Assembly (NCBI GenBank): GCA_032717465.1
Contig: CM064713.1
Location: 13,960,203 to 14,024,202 of the forward strand
Length of the DNA: 64,000 nt
Direction of reading: 5' to 3'
Source: Coenobita brevimanus
Lineage: Eukaryota; Arthropoda; Malacostraca; Decapoda; Coenobitidae
The position numbers and the translations under genes were made by a program. The notes beneath the pieces were generated by a model. That model had not been told where the DNA came from and searched no databases. It saw only the letters and a program-made list of their open reading frames with translations. Numbering within the stretch: position 1 is the stretch's first letter; each line of letters starts with the position of its first letter. Shown piece by piece: positions 1 through 10,603 of this stretch.

Positions 1-454
1 AAAGTGGTCCGAAGAGGAAAGAAAAGATGCAAAAGAAACAAGGTATATAACTTCCAAAACAGTGACAGAAATTACCTCCGTTTTGTTATCTCAGTTGTAT
101 TTAAAAAAAATGGCTCAGGGGCTTTAGCAGATATTTCCTTTTTTTTTTTTTTCCCCTTAAGTCGACGACAGCGGTATGCAGAAGGCAGAAAAGATAAAAT
201 GAAAAAAATCCAACACAACAGGTATCATCATCAACACCATTTCCTTCATCCAGACAAAAGCTGTTTCGGGACACAGCATAAAATTCCATGGTTTTTGTTT
301 TGGTCTACGATAGAGGTAAGAGCACTGAGGAAAACACAAGACAAAAGAATAAACTGCAACACAACAGCAGCAATGATCAACATGGTTCCGTCATCACCTC
401 CATGTACAGCTGCTCGGTGTCTCGTGTACATTTCCGAGGCTTTGGTTTTAGCCT

Positions 455-495
455 ACGAAAGCGGTTGTTGTTGTTGTTGTTCTATTACTTCTTCA

Positions 496-527
<32 letters not shown>

Positions 528-528
528 T

Positions 529-573
<45 letters not shown>

Positions 574-575
574 TT
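455..575. repeat. Compound trinucleotide microsatellite
   Basis: Adjacent tracts of TTG, then CTT/TTC with interruptions, then about 13 uninterrupted CAT units, then CTT again. The long open frames crossing it encode only homopolymer runs (Ser, His, Ile, Phe) and are by-products of the repeat rather than genes. The rest of 1-1380 holds short A and T tracts and TCTG/TCTA-type simple repeats; I see no gene in it. Confidence 0.95.
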
Positions 576-768
576 CTTCTTCTTGTTTTGGTTCCAGGCT
601 AATATGGACGTCAACTCGGTGGACGTCAGGCTGAAGTTGTCCTTTTCTTGCAGTCGGGGGATAGGTATGGCGTTGAAGGACATTTGTATCATTTGTATAT
701 CAGCGTCACCACGTGAAGGCGTCCATCTTCAGCAATAACAACAACAAGTACAAGACAAAATGAAAGAG

Positions 769-822
769 TATCCACCACCACCACCACCACCACAACAACA
801 ACAACAACAACAACAACAACGT
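769..822. repeat. CCA/CAA trinucleotide microsatellite
   Basis: About six CCA units run directly into about ten CAA units. An A-tract follows at 892-911. The 73-residue open frame over it is low complexity and is not called as a gene. Confidence 0.95.
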
Positions 823-1830
823 CTCATCACTTTCTGTCCCACAGAAAGTCATGATAAATTTTCAGGGTTTTTAGTGTATGACACCAGAAACAAAAAAAAA
901 AAAAAAAAAAAGGAAAAGGGGAAAACATTAAAGAACAAAGGCGATAGAGAACTTGCAACGCCAGCACAACACTTACCATAACCAGGCAACAACATCTTCC
1001 TTATCTTTGCTATACTGACACACTTGCACAATGTCAAAAGCATCAGCCTAACACCGTGGTAAAAACTAAGTTAATATGTCTCTCTGTCTGACTGTCTATG
1101 TATCTGTTTATCTATCTTCTGTCTATTTATCTTGTTATGCTAGGTGTTCTTAAGCCGACTTCTTGTCCTTAGAACACTAGTTACTGAGCCGGGGTTCTCT
1201 ATCGAGACTGGAACTAGAATACACAACAAGAGGAACAGGGCATAAAAACTCGGTTGACCAACCTTACACGTATATTGTCTTAATTACAATCAGTACAGTA
1301 CAATGACAATGATATACATATACAGGTTAAGGGGGACACAATCAGGCTGATAGACTCTGGCCCGGGCTGCTGTGGGGCTGGGCTGCTTACAGGTGGTGCC
1401 CAGGTGTGGGAGGTAGCTCGTCAGGTGTGCCTTCCCGTAGGGGCACGGGACTACTGCCGGGGGCAATGTCATCCAGACAGGGCTGCTGGTTGGCGTGGAG
1501 GGAGGCCCTTTCATGGTGGGGCCTCGACTGGCATGGTGGCCCTCTGGACTGGGGCCGAACATGGCAGCAGCCGTGCTTGCCTCGGCCTGCTCCTGGAGGA
1601 AGGCTGTTTGTGGGTGGGGCTGGGGAGGTCACGCCTCGGAGTCCGAGGGGTGCCCTCTGGGTGTCTGGGGGCTGTGGTCTCTGCAGGGTCGGGGCACCGT
1701 CTGGAGCTGCCTGTGGCGTCCCTTCCTTGTGGAGTCCGTCAGCAGTAGGCGTCGTCCAGGGGCAGGCTGCAGGGCATGGATCCCCGGGCTCGTGATGGGT
1801 CCTCGCCACAACTCCTCTGGGGGGCTGCAC

Positions 1831-1850
1831 CTGTTAGGAGAGAGAGAGAA
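1831..1850 (-). promoter_or_regulatory. Possible 3' splice site on the minus strand
   Basis: Read on the minus strand, a long CT tract leads into CTCCTAACAG followed by G, which resembles a branch point and acceptor. An open frame of about 147 codons (to 1387, Pro-rich) follows immediately. I do not recognise the protein, and the CT tract could simply be a microsatellite, so this is a weak call. Confidence 0.2.
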
Positions 1851-1959
1851 GCATCCCACTCGGCCTCTGGATGAGTGGTGGGCCGAGCCAGGGACTTCCT
1901 CCAAAGGGGTAGTCTCGAGAGCTGTGGATGAAGGGTGTTCAGTGGCTGTCCCTTCCCTC

Positions 1960-3057
1960 TTGGTGCGTACAGTGGCCGTCACCGTGGGTCTACCTTTCCC
2001 TGGGTTACCAGCCGAAGTGCGTACAGTGGCTGTCACTTCCTGTCTGGTGCGTACAGTGGCCGTCACCGCAGGTGTGGTTCCAGGTGTGGCTGCAGCCGAA
2101 GTGCATACAGTGGCCGTCACTTCCTGCCCGGTGTGTACAGTGGCCGTCACTTCCTGCCTGGTGCATAGAGTGGCCGTCACTTCCTGCCCGGTGTGTACAG
2201 TGGCCGTCACTTCCTGCCCGGTGTGTGCAGTGGCCGTCACTTCCTGCCCGGTGCATACAGTGGCCGTCACTTCCTGCCCGGTGTGTACAGTGGCCGTCAC
2301 TTCCTGCCCGGTGTGTACAGTGGCCGTCACTTCCTGCCCGGTGTGTACAGTGGCCGTCACTTCCTGCCCGGTGTGTACAGTGGCCGTCACTTCCTGCCCG
2401 GTGTGTACAGTGGCCGTCACTTCCTGCCCGGTTTGTACAGTGGCCGTCACTTCCTGCCCGGTGTGTACAGTGGCCGTCACTTCCTGCCCGGTGTGTACAG
2501 TGGCCGTCACTTCCTGCCTGGTGCATAGAGTGGCCGTCACTTCCTGCCCGGTGTGTACAGTGGCCGTCACTTCCTGCCCGGTGTGTGCAGTGGCCGTCAC
2601 TTCCTGCCCGGTGTGTACAGTGGCCGTCACTTCCTGCCCGGTGTGTGCAGTGGCCGTCACTTCCTGCCCGGTGTGTACAGTGGCCGTCACTTCCTGCCCG
2701 GTGTGTGCAGTGGCCATCACTTCCTGCCCGGTGTGTACAGTGGCCGTCACTTCCTGCCCGGTGTGTACAGTGGCCGTCACTTCCTGCCCGGTGTGTACAG
2801 TGGCCGTCACTTCCTGCCCGGTGTGTACAGTGGCCGTCACTTCCTGCCCGGTGTGTACAGTGGCCGTCACTTCCTGCCCGGTGTGTGCAGTGGCCATCAC
2901 TTCCTGCCCGGTGTGTACAGTGGCCGTCACTTCCTGCCCGGTGTGTGCAGTGGCCGTCACTTCCTGCCCGGTGTGTACAGTGGCCGTCACTTCCTGCCCG
3001 GTGCATACAGTGGCCGTCACTTCCTGCCCGGTGTGTGCAGTGGCCGTCACTGCGGTG
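1960..3057. repeat. 30-bp GC-rich minisatellite, about 32 units
   Basis: From 2101 the sequence is a head-to-tail array of a 30-bp unit with core CAGTGGCCGTCACTTCCTG. There are 31 full units to 3030 and a decaying one to 3057. At least three diverged units precede it (from about 1965). Units differ at a few positions (GTGTGTACAG, GTGTGTGCAG, GTGCATACAG, GTGCATAGAG, CCGTC versus CCATC). Because 30 is a multiple of three and the consensus lacks stops in most frames, several long open frames run through it on both strands (for example 1495-3120 + and 1629-3332 -), giving 10-residue peptide repeats. Nothing outside the array identifies any of these as a real protein; I treat them as repeat artefacts. 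Confidence 0.95.
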
Positions 3058-3394
3058 CTGTTTGGGACTGTGCTAGGACGGGTCCCACCCCGATCCTGGC
3101 GAGGGCTAGCCCGGCTGTGATGTAGTCTGCCGGGATTGTGTTCCTGCTGGTGGCCGTGTTGAGTGGAAGGGGGGCGCAGGGTCGTGGGGAACCTAAGCCT
3201 GTCTCGATCGGGCCTCGCGCTCTCCCTATGCTCCTTCCCGTGGTTTCCTTCTCGGGTGGGCGTGGGGCAGTGGGTCCTTCCTGGGGTGGGTGTTGCGACA
3301 CCCCTCCCTGGGCTTCGCGTGGGTGTGGGCATTTCATATCTGTATCTCTATCTGTCGGTCTGTCTGTCTGTCAGTTCATCATGCAGTCCTTTAG

Positions 3395-3612
3395 TGTGGC
3401 ATCAGTAACGCAGGACCCCAGGTTAGGGCTACTGAGTCCGGTCATTTAAAGCGATAAAGATGAGTTAGTCTTTCCTGAGTGGCATTATAAGAGCAATAAT
3501 AGTAATCCTTATGGGCTACATCCGGCTGGAGCGCCTTAACCCACTAAACCAACAGGCTTCCATTTGGTTACATGGTTTCCATCCGACACAGTAAATTGTT
3601 TTCTGAGCTAAA
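3395..3612 (-). repeat. SINE-like interspersed repeat, copy 1
   Basis: This stretch aligns by eye with 56455-56710 across shared blocks: TTAGTGGCATTA-type, a CCGG..TGGAG..C block, CCCACTAAACCA..AGG and CA.AGTAAAT. Read on the minus strand the block TGGTTTAGTGGG resembles a tRNA A box, and the 3' end of the better copies has a GGAT-type tail. A third, 5'-truncated copy at 21208-21303 has a perfect TSD. I call it a tRNA-related SINE family with moderate confidence. Confidence 0.5.
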
Positions 3613-3629
3613 AAGAATCCATGTAGCTT

Positions 3630-4199
3630 GTCATCCAGCGTAAAGTCACCCGAAGGTAGCATTATATCATATGAGTGGATGGTGGCCGCCCTAACCTGCC
3701 CAAATTCTGAAAAAAAAAAAAAAAAATCACCACTACGTCTTGTATCACAATTGGCCAAGGCAGCACTGGCCCCGCCTTAGTCTTTTACTGACTTTAATCT
3801 TGATCTTTCAAAATGTAAATACTCTTTCCGCTAGTCAGTCATTAGACTAATTTGGTACAGTTCCATCCAATAGTTTTTTTCTTAACAACCTACTGTTAAC
3901 GTACTGTACATGCATATACATAAATACATTCATCCATTCGTACATACAGACAGACACTCACACATACTGGACATACATACATAATTCATACACTGACACA
4001 GACAGACAGACAGACAAACCTGGCCAAACTCAGCGTCACTGCTGTAGTAACAAAGCATTATCGCCTCTTGTTTGGTTACTCCTGTAAATTTCAATGTTTG
4101 GTGGTGTTTGGAAGAGGTAGACAGACTGGTTGAAAATAAGTTTTATAATATACAGGCTGAAACATATAACTTTTTCGTTGTAGTAATTTTGATGGCTGT

Positions 4200-4200
<1 letters not shown>
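3630..4200. other. Gene-free stretch with simple repeats
   Basis: An A-tract lies at 3711-3726, CATA-type and GACA-type repeats at 3905-4015. No coding signal or recognisable element is seen otherwise. Confidence 0.6.

Positions 4201-4202
<2 letters not shown>

Positions 4203-4265
<63 letters not shown>
4203..4265. repeat. CA microsatellite
   Basis: About 31 uninterrupted CA dinucleotides, directly abutting the 5' break of the CR1-like fragment that follows. Confidence 0.98.
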
Positions 4266-4267
<2 letters not shown>

Positions 4268-4282
4268 GAGAAGGTACGGAAC

Positions 4283-4730
4283 ATGTATACACTTCTTGCA
4301 AATATGAGAATAGCATTCACATACATAAATGAAGACATGCTAAGAAAGATAATAACATCATTTATCAGACCAACCCTGGAGTATGCATCAGTAGTCTGGA
4401 GTCCTCATCTCAAAAAACACATTGACAAGATGAAAAAGTTCAAAGGGCCGCTACAAGATGGGTACCCGCTTGAGGGATCGAAGCTACGAAGAAAGACTAA
4501 ATAAACTGAATCTACCAACACTACAGGAGAGAAGGAAAAGAGGTGACATGATTATGCTATATAAATGCATATCAGGGAAGGAGAAAATAGACATAAATGA
4601 TTACTTAACCTATGGGGAAGCATCAGCAAGAGGACACTGCAAAAAACTGCATAAGAAGAGAGGCGATAAAGACGTAAGGAAATTCAGTTTCCCATATAGA
4701 GCAATTGATCAGAGGAATGCACTACCGAAT
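4283..4730 (+). pseudogene. CR1-like reverse transcriptase C-terminal fragment, first part
   Basis: Two overlapping frames (4283-4455 and 4458-4730) give the C-terminal region of CR1-type LINE polymerases: LLANMRIAF, FIRPTLEYASVVWSPH, then RSYEERLNKLNLPTLQERRKRGDM and FSFPYRAIDQRNALPN. A frameshift lies near 4450. The same motifs occur in the fuller CR1 at 46.1-49.1 kb in this window (LLTNIRVAF, IRPRLEYAVVVWSPH, YRERLEKLDLPSLEERRK), but the two are clearly diverged. The copy is 5' truncated at the CA tract and is cut at 4730 by the I-type LINE. It resumes at 11177. It is dead: 5' truncated, frameshifted and split. Confidence 0.85.
4718..4730. repeat. TSD, left copy, of the I-type LINE
   Basis: TGCACTACCGAAT is repeated exactly at 11164-11176. 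Extending outward gives 18 bp with one mismatch. It lies inside the CR1-like coding sequence (residues ALPN), so the interrupted frame identifies the duplicated target directly. Confidence 0.93.
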
Positions 4731-4802
4731 TTGTTGTTGTTGTTTGATATTTACCCACACTTGGTGGGGCACGGGCAAACTAAGAGCCCGTCAGAGAAAA
4801 GC

Positions 4803-4835
<33 letters not shown>

Positions 4836-4855
4836 AGGATCAATGCCTGAGAGAA

Positions 4856-7800
4856 TTACCGAGGAAGAGGGTAGTCCCGCACAGTGCGCAAAATTCTCTG
4901 AAAAGATGCATTGCCAGCAACCCTAGCTGCATCAAAGACATCATCCCCAGTACGAGGGAAGCCTCCGCCAGGACCTGCAAGAAGCAGCGCTGTGGCCGGA
5001 CAGTCTAGTAAGTAATGGGATAAAGGATCGGCGGACCATGCATAGCAATGGGGGCACGGGTCAGGCTCCAAGCCGGCAACCTGGCGGTAGCACAGGAAAC
5101 CTAAGCGGAGACGCCTAATCCTAACTAGAATAAAGTTGGGTAATCCAGTTGGTATCGGAAGAGGTGAATAAGATGTGGCCGCCGCATACCAGGCAGCCGA
5201 GCGTGATCCCTCGGCAATACAGAGTTCATGCTCATCCCTGGTACGCCTGTAGATAGTGGCATACACCTCTGAGAGGACACGGGTGGCACAGGGGCGAAGC
5301 GGAAATGTGACAGCAGGGAGGGTGCTAGCCGCACGTGCAGTTGTATCTGCCAGTTCATTCCCCCAAACGCCAACATGTCCAGGGACCCAGTGAAAAATCA
5401 CTGAGCCACCACGCTGCTGAATGAAAGACCCAACAGTATATATAGCCGTTAGTAGGAAACGGTGAGATGTAAGCGCGAGAGACTCCAGACACTGAAGGGC
5501 AGAGAGTGAGTCAGTGTGCAGAACGACTCGCTGATGCTGATGCCGGTAAGCATGACGCAAGGCACCGAGAAGAGCCACCAGCTCCGCCTGGAAGGCTGGA
5601 GACCCCCGTGGAGATGCGCCAGGATTCAGTGTATGGTCCAAAAGGAAAAGTCAAAGCAAAAGCCGCCCCCGCTGAGCCATCGGATGAGACTGAGCCGTCC
5701 GTATAATAGACTGCCGAAGCTGTTGAGTTGACATTAGAGATGCTACAAAGACTGACCTGCCGAAGAACTGCCGGAATGGAGTGGCGAGGCTTGGGCACTG
5801 AGGGATAGACAACAGTGAAAGGGGGGGGCGACCAGGGGGGAGGAGGCAAGTAACCTGGACAGTCTGCCTCAGGATCACTGCACACCTCCGAAGCCACGCC
5901 CAAATCCTGTAGTAGGGCCGTAGTGGCACGAGCCCAGTCACGGCGAGTAAGCGGGTCAGGGGGTCGGCCTGCTAAACGCCGCAGCAAAGCCGAGACCGGC
6001 AGGAGCGGATGGCGATGCACAAGCCGGAGTGTTTCAGCTGTTGCACGCAATGCAATTCTATGAGCCAGTGAAGGAAAACCACTCTCCAGACGTAGGTTAA
6101 CCAACCTTGTCCAGCATGGCGCATGTAGCATGGTGCGGAGTGCCTCATTTTGAAGGACCTCCAAGGACTGAGAGACATGTGGGGCAAGGCTGGTGAGACA
6201 TATGGCACTATAGTCCACAAGAGAGCGGATAGCGTGGACAAAAAAGGTGCGTAACACGTTATAGGATGCCCCTAGACTGCGACGAGACAGATAACGCAGA
6301 GCAGAAGTTTGGGTGGCAGCCCGCTCCCGCAGGTACCTGACGTGCTTGGCGAAAGTGAGGCCAGCATCAAAATAGACGCCCAGGTAGCGGTGGAGCGTGA
6401 CCAGCTCAATGCTGCAGCCATCAAGCAAGAGAGGACGGTCTGGAGGGCGGAGACCGAAAGGTAGGCACTTGGTCTTCCCGAGGTTGACCTTCAGCCCGAG
6501 TTCATTACATTTGGCGTGTAGCCGAGAAAGAGCAGCGGGTGCCTGGGTGAAACAGTCCCCCCTCGAAAAGACCAGTGCCAAATCGTCAGCATACACCAGC
6601 AGAGTCACGCCGGGACCATAATCCACCGTTAATAGCCCTTCAACAAGGACATTGAAAAGCAAGGGGCTGAGAACACTCCCTTGGGGTGTGCCGTTAAGAT
6701 GGTGGTAAAACGGTGAGAGCTCCCCTTGAAACCTGACCCCTGCCGACCTGTGCAAAAAGAAATCCCCCACCCATGAGAGAAGTCTACCCCCAACTCCCCG
6801 GGCCGCAAGGGCTGCCTGGATGGCTAGAGGGCTTGCCAGCTCAAAGGCTTTTTCGAGGTCGAGGAAGACTGCCATCCCCCGTCCACCTCGAAGCTCCCCG
6901 AGGAAGGAAGCAAGGCAGTGAGAAGCACTCCTGCCAGGATGGTATGCAAAAGTCCTCGGGTGCAACGGTCCCAGACGCCAGGCAAGGCGGGCACACACAA
7001 CCCTTTCTGCTGTCTTAGCCACACAGCTAAGGAGCGAGATAGGGCGCATGGCGTCGGGATCACGAGGCTTTGGAATTGGGTGGATGATAGCTGTCTTCCA
7101 CGACCTCGGCAAACGGCCCTCAGACCACGAGAGATTGAACAGACCAAGCAGTCTCTCACTACCACAATCTCCAGCATGAGACAAGATCGAGTAGACGAGC
7201 CCATCGAGGCCAGGTGCAGTGTCGGTTCTGTGTCGCAGCGCCTTATGAAGCTCCTTGCTGGTGATGGGAGGATCAGCGGGGTCAGGTCTGGCACAAGCAG
7301 CCTGTACAGCAGCGACACGAGAAGCCGACAACTGCTCCTGTAGGGCTCGGACGGGTTGCGGAAGATTGTGGGAAGCAGAATGATCCGCGAAATGCTGAGC
7401 AAGACGGCTGGCTTCAGCAGCAGGGTCAGGGTGTGACGGTGGTCGAGGTGGACGTGGATCAGATATGGACTGGATCCTCCTCCACATCTCACGGAGAGTG
7501 GAGTGAGAATCCAAGGTTCGACACCATCTAATCCACGCCTCCTCCTTAAGGCGACGCTTCTCCAACGTCACATGGCGTGTGACAGCAGCCAAGCACCGAC
7601 GGTGAGGGGATGTACGGCGCCGCCGGTACTGCCTGCGTGCTGCATTGAGCCTGTGATTCAGCTCCCTGACCCTGTCGCAGTAAATCCAGCTGTCCCTATA
7701 GCACCGCGTGGATCGTCGCTGCAGAGGAATAGTGAGAGAGGCAGCCTGGGAAAAAGCACGGGCTACCTGATCTGCTCGACTCTCGAGGTCCGGGGCAGGA

Positions 7801-8560
7801 GGAGATGCCTCAAAGGCCACAGCTAACACACGGCCAAAAGCCGGCCAGTCAGCCCTGCGGAGATCCCACCTCGGTGGAGGGAGAGGGGGAGGTGGGAGTG
7901 GAGGCATTGGTAGTGTAATTTCAACTGCGAAATGATCACTAGTGAGGTGGAGGTGAAGTGACCATGTCGCAGATCCAGCCAGAGGGGACGACACAAAGGA
8001 TAGGTCGAGACGGCCCCCAGCCACATGAGTAGCGACCTTTGTATCATTTAAGAGAGATACACCATCCATCTCCTCCAGTACCAAAGAGATGTGCCGCCCT
8101 GCATCATTGGACGGGAGAGGCGATGAAAGCAAGGCGTGGTGGGCGTTAAAGTCGCCCCCGACATACACAGTGCCCCTGGCAGCCTGGGAGAACAAATCTC
8201 CCATCTCCAGGGAGCCCCTGTGACTTCGGTACACGTTGTATACTGTCAGGGACGACGTAGCCAGGTGGAGAACCACGCCCAGAACCTCCACATCAGGTCC
8301 ACAGAAAGGAGGAGGTTCACAGTCTGTGTACTCAATGTGGTCCTGAACCAGAACGGCACATCCCCGTGTGACGCCACGAACGTACGGGAGGAGATGGGTG
8401 GTGTAACCCGTGAGACGAAATGTGGAACTGTCTGGGAGCAGGGTCTCCTGCAGTAGTATGATATGGGGGTGGTCCCTTGCAGCCGCCTCCTGCAAGAGCG
8501 GGAGCTTGCTCCGTGCTCCTAGGCAGTTCCACTGAAGGAGTCGAAGGGGGGAGCCGTCCC
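4856..8560 (-). pseudogene. I-type LINE ORF2: endonuclease, reverse transcriptase, RNase H
   Basis: Encodes the retrotransposition enzyme, which nicks the target, copies RNA in place and degrades the template. Going downstream on the minus strand: APE-type endonuclease (LLQWNCLGARSK near 8540, VGGDFNAHH, TSDHF), RT ([47 protein letters not shown] at 6582-6593), and RNase H (YTDGS, then FQAELVAL, HTDSLSAL, WVPGHVGVWGNELAD), then a terminal CX2C-type cluster (CPHC..C). A frameshift near 5650 separates YTDGS from the rest of RNase H, so this copy is defective. There is no ATG before the endonuclease in its frame. The frame stays open upstream to 9488, overlapping ORF1, which suggests frameshift or non-AUG expression in the intact family. 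Confidence 0.88.
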
Positions 8561-10603
8561 GCCGTCCGGAGACAGACAGAGACGGACGTCCTCCAGCAAC
8601 GGAGGTGAGGCCATGGCTGTCGAGGGTGCCACGACGTGCATTGGTTGTTGCTCTGGAAGGGGGCGAGGCCGACTCTGCTGAGGGGTGGAAGACAGAGCAG
8701 CGGCCTTCCTGGGCTTGGCTCGCTTGAAAGAGCGAGCCGGCTTGCGGGGGGGAGTTCGTGGTCCCCCTGTTGAGCGAGCCGGACGTCGAGGGGCAGGATG
8801 GGTGTCGGGACCATGCTGCTTCCTGGCAATTGCGCGATCGATGATGCGATCGGCTGCGGAGGCGATTGAGGCCGCCTTGAGGGTGATCCCCAGTTTGAGG
8901 GACACTGCTTGGGCAACGGCCACTGCAATTTGGGAACCCAGGTCCCGCAGATCCTCCGCCGTGAACGCAAGGACTGGTGGAGCAGCAGCAGTGGGTGGGC
9001 TGGGTGTGGAGCCAGGTACTGGTGGCGGAAGCGTCAGTGGCTGACTTGGCGCTACCGTGGGAAGTGGTGGCGAGACAGGCGGCTGTTGGCGGTGAACCTC
9101 TGCTGTGGTCTGGACCACGGTAAGAGCCGAGGGCAATGGAGGGAACTCCTGGTCGCTGAGAGGTGGTGGATGCTGACTGGGAGGGCGGCGCTGTTGTCCC
9201 CAGATGAAGGTGCCGGGGGGAGCTGGAGTGGCGCTGGTGGCCTGGTGCTCCTGCACAAAAGCAACCTGCCTCTCCCGACCCTGGTTCACTCTTTGTACCC
9301 TCGCGGGGCAGCTGGGGTGCCAGGCGTGATGTCGTCCTGCGCAGTTGGGACACTTGGCCGCAATCGGCTGGTTTGCCTTGTACCGCTGCAGGCACTCGTC
9401 CGTGTCGTGGGCGGCACTGCACATGCCGCAGATGACGGGGCGGTTGCAGTTGGCACGGTGGTGCCCGTAGCGCTGACAGCGGTAGCAACGGAGTGGCTCC
9501 GGGGTGAAAGGGCGAAGGTGATATGTTCCCCAGTTCCCCAGGTCGATCGCAGGGATCAGAGTACCCCGCAGGGTGACAATGACCTGTCGAGTCTCCTCCC
9601 GGGTCCGCGCTCTCTGGCAGCGGGTTGCCTCTTCGACCTGAGGGTGGTGAAGCAGGATCTCCATAGGCATTCTCAAGGGATAACCCATGTCAACTGCCTT
9701 CGTCGACTGTTGGCCGGGCGTTAGCTCGACTAGCTTCACAGGGCAGGCCTCGTCCTGCAGAGCTGTTCTCAAGAGGTCGTAGGCTCCCTCGTCCTTCGGC
9801 ACCAACACCGAGCTTCCGTCCCGACCTATCAGGTTGGAGCGGCGTAGCCCTGGCAGGTGACGCTCTAGTGCAGCCACGGCGTCGTAACTCGTTGCATGCC
9901 CGTCCTGTACCGGCACACAGAAAGCTGGGAATGCAGAGCGGGGCGGTGGACGCACAGCTACTGACACGGAGGGACGAGCAGCAGAGGGACCCCTGAGGGG
10001 AGGCCCAGTGCGTACTGCCGGAGAAGGGCCGTTTCCCTGGCGAGCACGCCTCGATCCCTTGCGTACCACGGGGGTGAAACCCTCATCATCGCGCAGAGCA
10101 TGATCAGCAGAGGGGGAGATCTGAGTCGTAGCATGAGCCTCCGACGGGACCTCCAGCCGCTTGAAAATACGAGAACTAGCCGACCTAGGCTCGTGAGAGG
10201 GTGCGCAGGTGGGAGCGCGAGGCTGCAGATCGAGGGCTCGGTTCACGGAAGTGCCTTGCCGTGGATTAGGGCTGGCATCTGCACGTAGGGAAGCTGAAGC
10301 GTCCTTGGTAGAAGAGACAGATGGTGGAGCAGGTGCAACCTCCTCCATAGCCTCATGTCGGCGGGCTGCCTTAGCAGAACGGGTAGAGTCACCACGCAAG
10401 CGAGGTACCACTCCCGTAGACATAGGAGTGGAGGGGTTAGCACAAGAGACCTCTTGAGCTGACGAGTGGGAGCTCGAGTCAGAGCAGTGACGCTCCCGCT
10501 TCGTGCCTGTAGCAGGACACGGAATGGAGAGCCTCGTCTGAGGGAGCGGGAGGCGAGAATGCCCCTGGGGCCTAGGGATGCTGGATCCCTTCATCCTGTT
10601 CAC
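8519..10603 (-). CDS. I-type LINE ORF1 (Gag-like, zinc knuckles)
   Basis: A 694-residue intact frame beginning MNRMKGSSIPRP. The N-terminal half is basic and Ser/Pro-rich. Around residues 370-440 lies a cluster of CCHC-type knuckles: CYRCQRYGHHRANC, CGMCSAAHDTDEC and CPNCAGRHHAWHPSC. This is the arrangement of ORF1 RNA-binding chaperones in I, R1 and Jockey LINEs, which package the transcript. The C-terminal quarter is Pro-rich, then basic (RRPARSTGG, KPARSFKRAKPRK). The stop TAG (8519-8521) lies inside the start of the ORF2 endonuclease domain, in the frame one base off. The ORF appears intact although ORF2 is broken. Confidence 0.85.
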   Translation of the reverse strand: MNRMKGSSIPRPQGHSRLPLPQTRLSIPCPATGTKRERHCSDSSSHSSAQEVSCANPSTPMSTGVVPRLRGDSTRSAKAARRHEAMEEVAPAPPSVSSTKDASASLRADASPNPRQGTSVNRALDLQPRAPTCAPSHEPRSASSRIFKRLEVPSEAHATTQISPSADHALRDDEGFTPVVRKGSRRARQGNGPSPAVRTGPPLRGPSAARPSVSVAVRPPPRSAFPAFCVPVQDGHATSYDAVAALERHLPGLRRSNLIGRDGSSVLVPKDEGAYDLLRTALQDEACPVKLVELTPGQQSTKAVDMGYPLRMPMEILLHHPQVEEATRCQRARTREETRQVIVTLRGTLIPAIDLGNWGTYHLRPFTPEPLRCYRCQRYGHHRANCNRPVICGMCSAAHDTDECLQRYKANQPIAAKCPNCAGRHHAWHPSCPARVQRVNQGRERQVAFVQEHQATSATPAPPGTFIWGQQRRPPSQHPPPLSDQEFPPLPSALTVVQTTAEVHRQQPPVSPPLPTVAPSQPLTLPPPVPGSTPSPPTAAAPPVLAFTAEDLRDLGSQIAVAVAQAVSLKLGITLKAASIASAADRIIDRAIARKQHGPDTHPAPRRPARSTGGPRTPPRKPARSFKRAKPRKAAALSSTPQQSRPRPLPEQQPMHVVAPSTAMASPPLLEDVRLCLSPDGGTAPPFDSFSGTA
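8546..8551 (-). other. C6 run, candidate -1 frameshift site between ORF1 and ORF2
   Basis: On the minus strand ORF1 reads GCT CCC CCC TTC and stops 10 codons later. A one-base backward slip on the C run gives CCC CTT CGA CTC CTT CAG TGG, which is exactly the start of the endonuclease domain (LRLLQWN). The ORF2 frame has no ATG upstream. This is a suggestion from the sequence, not a demonstrated signal. Confidence 0.35.

Noticed and set aside
4..738. 244-codon frame at the window start
   Set aside because: Mostly homopolymer residues encoded by trinucleotide repeats; no domain.
1495..3332. Long open frames on both strands (541, 567, 382 and 333 codons) as protein-coding genes
   Set aside because: They exist because the 30-bp unit has no stops in most frames. 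No flanking domain, codon preference or known repeat protein supports any single frame.
8560..9488. ORF2 starting at 9488 as a real N-terminal extension of the LINE polymerase
   Set aside because: The region is the overlapping frame of ORF1 with its zinc knuckles; the predicted extension is Ser/Pro/Arg low-complexity without a domain. It is mentioned only for the frameshift idea.
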